DNA of 64,000 nt from Stratiolaelaps scimitus (Eukaryota > Arthropoda > Arachnida > Mesostigmata > Laelapidae), in NCBI GenBank assembly GCA_019614645.1, contig JABWDB010000003.1:18251001-18315000 (forward strand), written 5' to 3'. Made by a program: the position numbers and the translations under genes. Below, one piece after another: positions 35,643-46,609 of this stretch. How positions within the stretch are numbered: position 1 is the first letter of the stretch; the number at the start of each line of letters is the position of its first letter. Below the pieces are notes generated by a model that searched no databases, had not been told where the DNA came from, and was given only the letters and a program-made list of their open reading frames with translations.

Positions 35643-37727
35643 TGATCAGCCGCTGGACAATCCCAGCTGAAGAATACCACCACAGCTGACCAGAGTATCC
35701 TTACTCAGTGGTGTGTCAGCAAACACCGTCGATGGGTTACCTCGACTGTATCCACTACCACACTGTATCCTTCACCTAACAGCGAGCAAACAAGAGAAGG
35801 TTCGCTGCGCCTGTTGATGAAGGGCCCACCGTCTAGACAGATGCCCCTCTCACAGCGTGTCGAAGCAGGTCCGCGAGGGTAACCGACCCAACTTCACAAA
35901 CTTTCGGGAGGTTTTCAGATTCACGGAGATAGGTTTTATCGCAAGAACGTAGCCACGAATGTGCACCACAGGGTTGAGATCCAGTAGTGCACCACGAAGT
36001 TCAGACTTAAGCACGTAAAACAGTCTAACTGCCAGATTTTCACCGGAGCAACGTTGCCGTGGTCCACACCGTTCGAAGGTACAACCTTCTACTGTACCGA
36101 TTAGGTGATCTGATTCTCGTATAGCGCTGCACATACGAAAAACGCAGCATTGTGTAAGTCAATTCATTTCTTAGAGGCTTACAGTATGGCGGCCACACTA
36201 GAAACTGTAGCACTATGCGTGAAAAATTATCGTTTAGAAGCAAAATTGACGAAATAAGAACAAATCATGGAGATGTATATACTTATATTAAACCCGATAA
36301 AATCACGAACTTAATTCTATATAATGCAATTACACGATATAGCAGACTATGATGAACAAATAAAGAAATATCCGACAGCGGCTACTCCATATTCGATATT
36401 GCCTCGTCCGTGAAATGCCTCTGTTTGTACGGAATGTCCCAATCTCGAATTGCAGCAAGACCAACCAGTTGAGAAAAATCGATCGATTGATGCCCGTTTG
36501 TCAATCGACTCTCAATCTATGTCGCCTTCCGAGTGTTCCTCACACGGGGGAACTTGCACAGAACATATGATCGAGTGATTAGCAGTACAATGCACGTTTA
36601 AGCACGTACAACAATGATCCTCATAGCGGGCCCGCCGCGACTATCTGAGGATACCACCTATATATATATATATATATACATAATGTATTAATATCCGTCT
36701 TTAACTCTAGTTATAGTAAATGGATTTATTCACGTAGCGTCTGTCGCTACTGCTTCTGCCTATGTTGCTGTTGTTGCAATAGTAATACTGTTGCTATTGA
36801 TGATCATAATCTCGGGTTGTATCTGGGTGAGTGTTCACTGGTCGGGTCCGTCTAGGACCGCTCCTTGATTCTCTGTTGTGCCATCTACATGTAATATTAT
36901 TATCCCATAAAAATATACGTGTATGTATACATATCTACATATATTTATATATATATATATATACCACCAGTCCGACAATCTAGCGTTAAGTCGTCGTCTT
37001 CGCCGATGACGCCGTCATCAGAGATTGAGAACCGAGATAGTTTCTGGACTTGACTAAATCGGAGCAACGTTCTGTCTGTCGCAAAATAAAATAAAAAAGA
37101 AAAAAAAGAAACAACGCAACTGTCGGAGCCCCTGAGGTAACCTGCGACGACGAACGTCCCCAGCCAGACACCATTCCGTCCGAGCCAACAACTCCTGCTG
37201 TCGTCTGGCAGCAAGTGGTGGCACATCTCAGCGATTGGTTCGTTCACTCGTTGGCTGGGTCGTTGCTTGATTTGCTAGATTATGCCTATGTAAAATAATT
37301 AGCAATATTCATTGGCTGCTTCCCCTAACCGCTTGCGCTCACCGGTCGCGGCTGTCGCGCTCTTGACGTGGGCGACCCAGCGGCTTCGTCGTGCAAGCAC
37401 AGGGTATGCTCGACTATCACGCGCACGGCGAACTCGTATTAAGATACGACAGCAAGCTCTTTGCGGCCGATATGCCGATGTATGCAGCAGGCTGGGGGGT
37501 CGGCGGCGGCGGCAGCAGCGGCTTGTTTGCTAGATTTGGCCTTTGTATCGTCGTAATCGTTCGCTCGCTCGGATGGCCGATTGTGCCTTCCTTCGAAAAG
37601 TCAAAGTGGAAGTCAGTCATCATTCGAGGCGTTCCGACATCGACCGGCACCCGATGACATAACGGAGCGATCCTGTGCATCCACTTGGGCGGAGGGAAAG
37701 ACGTCCTGCCGCCTAAATCAGCATACA
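35643..37727. other. LINE 5' flank and upstream region of gene E
   Basis: The first few hundred bases probably include the LINE 5' UTR. After that no gene is visible. (TA)n tracts lie near 36658-36677 and 36946-36963. The stretch 37300-37700 is more GC-rich, with a GGC run near 37500, and is the upstream region of cuticle gene E; open frames there on both strands have no domain. Confidence 0.5.
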
Positions 37728-37735
37728 TATATAAG
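37728..37735 (+). promoter_or_regulatory. TATA box of cuticle gene E
   Basis: TATATAAG lies 55 bp upstream of the ATG of gene E, matching the other cuticle genes. Confidence 0.75.
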
Positions 37736-37782
37736 GTGCCGTTAGCAACACTCGAATCGTCTACAAACAAGCTAGTCCAATC

Positions 37783-39092
37783 ATGAAGGTAATATGCGGC
37801 ATGATGAGTTGAATTGGACGTCGATACGCCTCACTGTACTCCGAAGAGGTGGACATTCGATGGATTCTTCCTGTTGTTGTTGTTGTTGTTCATTCAAGTT
37901 GTGCCGCTCCCATAATTGTAAATGACGTTGCCAGAAGCTGTGACAACCAGTTCCTTGCTTGTTAGCTGTCGTTCGATAACTTGTTTATCTATTTGTTCAT
38001 TCACCATTCGACGACAGTTAATAAGAGGCCCTCCGTATGAAGACGTTGCAGTGGTGGTCAATTCTGAATTGTATGTCTGAATATTTGCATTATAGACTCA
38101 AGTTTTGTTCGGGCATGTGCTTGAAGTACACGACTCGATGTGCTACTGATGGGTTTCATTGATGCGGAACTTGTGCGGCAGATGCTCATTGATCAGCACC
38201 GATCATCGATGGTATTCTTTGTTGCAGGCATTTGTAATTATCGCACTAACTGGCTTGGCCGCGTGTCAGAGTCAACTCCAGCTCGGCCAGAATCAGTTGG
38301 CCCAAGAGCGTCCGAATCTTTACCGTGCCGCCGTAGCAGCGGAACCATCACGATCGTACGAGTACGGCTATCAGCTGGACGACACGAACGGATCACATGG
38401 CCACCTCGAACGGCGGAACGAGGCGGGTCGCGTCGAAGGCGAGTACTCGATCAATCTCGGCGAGGGCCGAGTCAGGGTGGTCAAGTACGTCGCTGATGAG
38501 AACGGCTATCGGGCCGACGTGACCACCGATGAGCTCGGCACTGAGTCGAAGAACCCGAACGACGTCTTCATCGGATCCACTGCGATCTCGGGTTTTGATG
38601 CCGCCCTCAAGTATGGTCCATTTGCTCCGGCACATGTCGAGCAACCGATTGTCGTCGCTGAGCGTGCTCAGCTGAAGACAATCACTAGTCAGGTAAGTTC
38701 GCTTGGCGTTATATCAGCTGATGCATGCTCGAATGAAATGAACACTCGGATCAGCTGGGAGAAAGGATAATCAATCTCTTTTGATTTGTGTACGCTAGCC
38801 ACTGCAGTCGCTGGACGCGAATTTGGGACCCATGGTCCGAGACGGACATGAAGTCCGAATATCGAAGTCAACTTTTGTGTCCCATGAATATCACGGATCG
38901 TGTCCACAACCCTGATAGCCATTCAGCTTTGATTAAATGTTCGCCAGTTTGCCTGTTCTCTAGTGGACTCTGCTATTCACCATCTCATTATAATTCGATC
39001 GTAATTTTACGGGAATGTTATGATCGTGTCGTTGTTATTGTTCACAGGTTGCCCTGCCCACCTATGGAACGTTTGCCGCACATCATGTTTAG
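37783..39092 (+). CDS. Cuticle gene E: RR chitin-binding cuticle protein
   Basis: This is a secreted cuticle protein of 171 aa. Exons are 37783-37788 (only ATG AAG, then GTAATA), 38228-38692 and 39048-39092, all phase 0. The joined start MKAFVIIALTGLAAC is a textbook signal peptide, which confirms the 6-nt first coding exon. The RR domain starts at SYEYGYQLDD and contains GEYSINLGEGRVRVVKYVAD, ENGYRADV and TTDELGTESKNPNDVFIGST. A DAALKYGPFAPAH block follows, and the last exon encodes VALPTYGTFAAHHV. It is the shortest of the five and shares tail sequence with C and D (AERAQ, PIVV), so E, C and D form one subgroup. Confidence 0.92.
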
Positions 39093-39220
39093 GGACAGCG
39101 TGAAGGTCGGTGGGTCGCTTCACATGCTTGTTTTGATGAAAATCTCATCTGTCTTTTTTACTAAAAAAAAAGTATATATATATATATGGATTTACGGCTC
39201 ATACGTAATCATAGACACAA

Positions 39221-39226
39221 AATAAA
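39221..39226 (+). terminator. Poly(A) signal of cuticle gene E
   Basis: AATAAA lies about 130 bp past the stop codon, just after a short (TA)n run at 39174-39186. Confidence 0.55.
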
Positions 39227-42200
39227 CAACGCGATAAGTGGAAAAGACAAAATCAAACGGGATTTTTATTTTGACGAGACTGCTATATTCGGTCGAAACG
39301 AGATCCAGATCGATCCTGGCCGTTGTGTCTTTTTCGCCCTCCTATTCTGGATAAAGAGCAGTCCTATTAGCTGAAAGGTGTCTACCACGCAGTGGGCCAT
39401 CTTATAGATTGCACGTACGGTGATAGTTTGCCAAGGTTGGAGGTAAGGAAGCAGCGCGACGGGTAGCGTCGAACGAATACGTTCACAACACGTATTTCTG
39501 TATACAATCGTTGACAGCCGCTTTTTTTCATTAACCTTCGAGAGATAGTTCATCTCGGCTTATTTTTACAATACGAATATGCCGACACGTATAAATAGGC
39601 GGGTTCACTGTTGCGCACGGATATTAACCACGCGCTACATGGCAACGCAGCGAGTGGCCAGGGGCAGATGGGGAATATGAAGGAATTGTTAGTCCTAGAG
39701 AGACTGGCATCGTTACTTATATTTATGATTATATGTCTCCCTAATAATGTTTATGTAGCGAGTAACGGTCGTAGTCATATTTGTTCGAAGGACTCAATCT
39801 TTAGATCGATAGAATTTTGCTTTTGATATCGTATGTAGATTAGTAGATTGAAGGTTGACTTTCGCCGGGACTTTGGAACCTCGTGAAGGGAAGCCTACAG
39901 AAACCTGTGTGAACCATAAGCCTACAACACCCCTTCACTAATGTGAGGCATTTTCCGTCTCGTAGTATCTACACAGGCGAGCTGTCACCGAAGGTGAGCT
40001 AGCACGATCCTCATATCACGTCAACGCAGAACCTAAGAGCGCTATGGAAAATCGAGCAATGTTCCATAATGTCCACGTCGACGAAACCGGGGCTCTGGGG
40101 TACTCTGTACTCATTCTGACGCGGCGGAAAATCGACGGGTGGGTTTGTCTCAAGCGAGCCTTCTCTAGACACTTAGAAAGGATAATGTTTCCTTATATAT
40201 GAGCCACTTTAGACTTAATCGTGCATTTACAAACGATTACAACACGATGAGAGGAAGACTCTCTACCAAATATAATAGTTCTTCAGCAATCAACCAACCA
40301 ACCAACCAACGAGTCAATTCGTATGACGCCAGAGTTGGCAGAGAACTCGAGACACAACCTGCCGATAACAGTAAAGCGATCAACATGTATTTCTGTTATG
40401 GGTAACCATTTATATTCGCATTACGGGCCAATTTAGCAACGTCGAGCGTTGTCACACCATAGCATCGAATAGCACCGATATTCAGGCATCCGACGACGAT
40501 GAAACAGATGACGTGTCCATGGCTGGTTCAACTATCGTTCACATCAGCGTCAAGACGATGAGTTTCGTTAATTCCAGTCGAGAAGCATTAGAAGTATTGG
40601 GCGAACGCCTGTCCAAACGTGCAGGCATGCGTTGTTTAGGCGAATCTATCTATACTATGTACTTGTGTGTGTGTGTGTTGTGTACGAGTCGAAATGTGCG
40701 TATATGGGCGCCCACCATTATTGTTATGACTATCGATATCTTAGTTTATCGCCGGTGGTGAAGCGGTATTCGTTAGGCATTAGAGCGAAGATGCAAGCGA
40801 TTGATTCTCGCCCAAGGCACGTCCCACGTCTGGTAAGCAGCAGCAGCAGCAGCAGCCGCAGCAAACGTGGTAGCAGCGAATGCAATAGCGGTGACTGACA
40901 AACGGTGGGATTCAAGAAAAAAAAAAGAGCATCAATCCCTCAAGTCGGGCAGACATCAGCGGAGAGATTCGAACCGACCAGAAAGTTGATTAGAATTCTG
41001 AGCTGTGAATTTTCAACTGCACAAATTGTTGTTACGGGTACCCTCGTTACCATTGTTCGGTTAGTCGATATTACGTCGACATCGTGCACCAATGTTGCAT
41101 GAAACCGATGTTATGCGCATGGCTGCCGAACTTTACATGGCAGTGTTCAACAGCAGCGAGACGAGAGTTCGTACAACAATCGCGTCAACGAAATCAGCCG
41201 TAGTATCGCGACAATAATACATGACGTGTTGCGTTTTATCGTTGTTTATCATTATTGTCTTATATATTTAGGAAATACCGCAGAAGATAAACTAATTTAA
41301 TAACTATTACTAATCAATATGTATGATTCGTTTTATTATTTTATTATTAATTAAGATGTATCCTTCGTGTATACGTGCTCTCGGATAAGGACTCGAAATG
41401 GCCACCTTACACCCTGGAGGTAATCATATCTAAACGTGACCCAAGAAATAAACAAGTTTCCATCATTTCTGATCACTCTGTGTAACAATATCATTCTCAG
41501 TCGCCAAGATATAGAGAACAACAATACTATACATCGAACATTTTGAGTTTAATTATAATAGCCCCGCTGCGTGATGACATATAAGAGAGCTTAAGCATTG
41601 TAAAACTGCAGCTCCGTTAATTAGCCAATAAACCTTTGCATTTACCTTCGGCAACCGTTCAATATCAACTATATGCAGGAAGCTTATGATGCAGCAAATG
41701 GTGTAGCCGTTCCGTGCTACCAATGTTGAAAGCTGGCCACTTTCGGGGGACACATCAAGAACGGTTCATTGCAAAGTGCTCAGTCAGCAAAATCTTAATA
41801 AAAGAATAAGCTTTCTTGAATCATCAATGTCAATATATATATATATATATATGAGAAATTATATTAACCAAAGTAATAGTTTCACAATAGTTTCAAATAC
41901 CTAATGTTTTGCATTTGAAATTATTATAATTATTAAATATAGTACATATATATTTTTGTATATGTTACGTACGTTGCGTAAAACATATTGACAAACCTGA
42001 TCGAGGTTTATCTGCCTATTACTTCACATGTTGTCATATTTGTCTTGTTGTTACCCATCAGCAAAAACAAACACTAGCAACTTTACAGACACACTACTCC
42101 CATTTTATTCTTATCACTTGAAAGCAAACGTACACGGCTGTATCACTTTGTACAGTTTTCACTATCACAGTCCGCTAATGTTGGCCTGTCTCATATTCAT

Positions 42201-43377
42201 AATCGAGCATCGACAACGGATACACATTGGCTTTATACTTGCATATATTATCGTATGGCATCTTGTATCCAAAAAAAAAACAGCATTTCAATGACTTCTC
42301 GATAGGGAAAGCATGGCGAGGCTGGAAAGTCCTTGAAACACGCTACGAGGTACAATTGACACGGTATTTTAGCCCAATTATTTTCTTTTTCTTCTTCTTC
42401 TGTGTCTTCCTCGCCGAGTTTTTCTTTTGTATGTGGACCTAAGCGCACTTTGTTAGCTGAGACCGTGAGCCTTGTGAACTAAAGTATGAATAGAAACGTA
42501 CAACGATTGTTACATCTTTTCCAGCGGAACACGACTCTCGTTAGCTTCATCTCACAGTGGCGCTAGCTAATTTCTCGCATATGTGCATACATTTTATTAG
42601 TTAGTTAGCTAAGTAGTCGTTTTAGTCAACGGAGTACTTAGTTAATGCTTGATCCCTACGCTTCCACTTTCTTGTATTACTATTTTGCTCAAAATTAACA
42701 CAAGCAATTACTGAAAGCATGCCTGCACTGAGTACCCAATCCATCGATTAGTTGAATGACGTAATCAATGTTAGCTGTGACATTTATCAGTGTCCTCTTG
42801 AAAATAATCACAAAATACAGAACCTAACATAAAAATATATATATATGTATATATACCTGCATAATGCATTAAGTACTAAGTAATTTCTTTGGTATCATAT
42901 TGTTGTGTAGACACCCTTGTTACCTCCTTATAAGGGTTAAACTGTCGGGGTCCTGCTTCCGAGTGTCGTTGCATGGCGTTACCCCTTTAGGGCGTGTGTG
43001 TTTCCATTTTCTACCCTGTTGAAGGCTGGCATAGCCGGCTGTTCCAAGCATGGTTGGCTATTGGTCGCAACCGCTAAATGGCCCAACTCTGTGGCCATTG
43101 TAAAAGCAGGATTTGCGTGACTACCCCTTCCGTTGTATTTCCTTACGATACCTATGTCCATCCTGTCGAGCGGCACCAACGAGTCAACAACTGCCGTTTG
43201 CGCGTAGCACCCAAAAGCGAAACAGCCAGACCAGGCGAGCTGACAACGTGCCACACCCATCTTGATCGCAGTCCCAAATGGAGCGCGTGGAGGACACTGA
43301 GGATCCGCAATGTGACCTTTACCTTCAAGAAGGTGGTGGTCACTGGCCTGTGGGTCCTCTGGTCCCCCGGCCTCACG
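39227..43377. other. Gene-poor region between gene E and Sec10
   Basis: There is no confident gene. It holds a CAACC-type run near 40289-40308, a (GCA)n tract at 40837-40862, a (TA)n tract at 41833-41852, a truncated SINE at 41565-41645 and a TTC/TTT-rich run near 42380-42403. Open frames here (for example 42028-42294) have no domain. Its right end is the 3' flank of Sec10. Confidence 0.5.
41565..41645 (+). repeat. 5'-truncated SINE family 1 fragment
   Basis: Only the 3' part of the family 1 SINE is present. It runs from the equivalent of its CTGCACGATGA step through AAGCATTGTAAAACTGCAG (41593-41611) and a CAATAAACC stretch to a TTTACC end. The tRNA-like head is missing. Confidence 0.65.
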
Positions 43378-46300
43378 CTATCCACCGGTTTCCGGAAACA
43401 GGACAGCAAGCAGCTTGTGCGATCGGCAGTCCTCACGAAGCTGAACAAACTCTCGTGCTATGTGCGTGTCCACGCGAGACATCGCCTCGCCTTGGAGGAT
43501 GCCCAACAAATTCTCTGCAGGAACGATAAGCAGATTGCACAGCTTATATAGCGTGTCGAAAACATCGATAACGACAGGCGAGTGGAGATGGCCGACAACA
43601 GAGCGATACTCGTTGATATCGCATAGGAGCCCGAGGCCGGCGTAGTGCGAAAACCGAAAACGCCGAATATTGTTTAGGAGCGCTTTGTGAAAGCGCCTTC
43701 CGAACTCAAACATCACCTGGCGTTGATTTTGGCCATCGAGGCAGTCTTCGAACGCGTTGATGCAGTTCCGTGAATATGTGATTACCTTCCTGGCGGTTGG
43801 ACTGGCCTGATGATCGAGAAATTCGTGGTATTTCTGCTTTCCGAGGAGCACTCTTATCCACGCCGTGTAGGACTTGATCGACCTTTTCAGCCCGATGCGG
43901 ATGGATTCTTCCAACGCAGACTGAGACTCTCTCTTCGCTCGAAGGGCTCTTCCTTCTTCAGCGGTGCCGGACAGGAGTGGGAGGACTTCTTCGGAGAAAA
44001 TGTTCTCCACCAAATGGAAGATAGCGTTGGTCTGGTAGACGCTGCGTAGAAAATGCTGCTTTGGTTCTTGATTGAGGTCTTGCGATACGGGAATTGTTTT
44101 GATGCCGAGATGAACCCCATAAAGCAGATGGTCCCGGACGAATTTGTTCAGGAACAGTTCCCATAAGACCAATGCCTGACGACCGCAGTCCGCTCCGCGA
44201 AGAACGAGTGACGTCCGTTCAAACGTTTCGCGTAGTTCCTGTAAACGGAAGCAGAGTAGCCTACCGTTAAAATAGCGGCCACTTTCCACCTTACATCTGA
44301 CGTCGAACAAGTCCACGAGTTAGGTTATTTTTAAACAAGCTACGCTTCAAATGAGCTCCCGCTAATGCGAGTGGCTGGTACAATAAAAAATCAATGCCAG
44401 TCGGAAAAAATTCCGAATCAAACCAATTACGATCTGGTGTATATGTTTAACCATGCTTGAATCATTAATACTGAAAATTCTATGGGCTAAATTCTCAAAT
44501 TATCATCATGTTTAACCTGAAGCATGTTGACAGCAAGCGTTTCACAAATGAAGGTCTCTCCACCGTAGTCCTTGACGGAGGGCGCGACATTGATGATTGT
44601 AGCCGCCATAGGTGCAATCTTCGACTGAATCCCTCGCCGGAAGTCGCGTAAAGGTGAAGGCGTCGTAGACTTTCGGTGATGGCCTACTGATTGGTAGTAG
44701 GCTCGAATGAGTTCATCGAGTCGTGTCCGCATACAGCTGAAGTTGTGGTTTACCACCAAATAAAGAAAACGGTAAGTTCTTGATCGCGTCGAAATCATAA
44801 CATATTCGGATATCTCAATACTTATTGACAATTGTGATATATATATATATATATATCTCAATATATATGGGATCAAATGTTGTCCCGTGAGTTAACGTTC
44901 AGTGAGACATGACCCAGTGATGCGTACCTATACTCCAACGCCTGATACGTCCGAAGGTAAGGTTGGAACAGCTCCCTCGGCACTTTTGGGAGCAGGTTTT
45001 TTGTGGCAATATCCATAGGAATCTCGTCCCGAAGCTCATCGCACAGACGGAACGTTTTTGTGTAAAGCTGGGCCATCCGAGCCAGATGTAGCTGTCGAGC
45101 AGTGGTTGATGTAGCATCGTCTTTTGATAATTGCATTTGACTTGTGACGTGATCGGCAATCCTAACCCGCAGCACATGGGAGACGAACTTCCCCATAACG
45201 CACTCAGGGTAAGGAAACACCTAAATCAGCAAAAGCATCAAATGAAAAGACAAAACATATCAGGCGTCCACCGTAACACCAATCAATGAGAGGCACTTCT
45301 TTCGAAGGTGAAATACTTGGACTACGAAGTGGGCGTTACACAGAACAAACGAACCACGATGAGCAGGTTTAAGGAACGCCAACTTTGCCAAATTATTGGA
45401 TATTCGCTCTGCAGCAGCTTGTCAATGACAATTGGCGAAAAAGATTATATTACACCCTCGAAATATGCTTAGTTCAGACGATTGCCGTAAGATAACACGG
45501 CGTAGCCGAATGCGCTGATCGACGTTGTAAAATGCCAGCTAACCTTTTGCACAAGATTCGCCACCTTTCTCGCGAGTGGCATAACGTCCTGAAAAACATC
45601 GGGATGGATGAAGGCCTTCTTCTGCGCGTTCACAATGAACTGATCTACACAAGCTGCATAACCACGGAAATTGCTCATGAGGTTGACGATCTCCGCCATC
45701 TTCGCTGTATCGCCATGGCGTTGGGCAGATGAAAGTTCCCCGAGTAATTCCGACTCGACCTGAAAAGTACATATGTAGATCATACAGTTAGAATGAGAAA
45801 ATTCAAATGAATTTTACGAGCTCAGACAGCCATATTTGAAAAGCACAGTATTCGTCCATTCCAGCCACATAGCGACGACACAGGAACGCGAAATTAAGTT
45901 AATTGTTTAAATATGTTCTTTGCTTACAATCGTATCCATACCACGTCGTTGATTAGATACATCGCGGGATTAGAATACACAGCTTGCTAGTTAGCAGCTG
46001 GAAACAACAATTAGCTGCCGAAATTCAATGTTAGCTTAAATTTGAATGCGATTAAATCGCGTGTGTGTCGATACAACATTAACAATACTGTATCTTCTCT
46101 CAATTCGCAGTGCGGCGATTTCGTTCTGGGCTGCGCGGCCACGCTGTTCCAAACAGTCAACTATTCACCAATTTCAATGAATGCCTACAAAGTGTAAGTT
46201 TTCTGTATGGATACCTTCGAATATTCCTCTGCTATCTTCTGCTTGGCTTCGTTGTAACGACTAGACATTAGCTCGCTTGCGGCCAGATGGAGCTTGAGGA

Positions 46301-46569
46301 CGTTGTGCGCATGATTTGAAACGCCCTTGTCGGACCCGTCTCCAGCACCGTTCTCACATCCAGATTCCCCGGAGAGAATCGCTTCGAATTGCGCCACCAG
46401 CGACTCAGCCTCGAGGAGTCGGCCGCGCGGAAGGTCATGCGCCTCAAGCATGTCACCAAGATATGACGTCTAGAAGATTCGATTTGACAGAAACATACAC
46501 CCATATAGACCATCATAATTGTCTTCATTCGTGTTCGAGGCAGCATTCCGCTTGAATCTACACGTTTCT

Positions 46570-46609
<40 letters not shown>

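Noticed and set aside
40730..40915. Poly-Leu frame resembling a signal peptide
   Set aside because: It is the complement of a (GCA)n microsatellite.
40916..41000. B-box-like GGTTCGAATCT on minus followed by a T run, suggesting a tRNA gene with terminator
   Set aside because: No A box, D arm or acceptor stem could be formed.
43078..43551. Plus-strand 157-codon open frame
   Set aside because: It overlaps the last Sec10 exon in antisense, and its other half has no coding signs.
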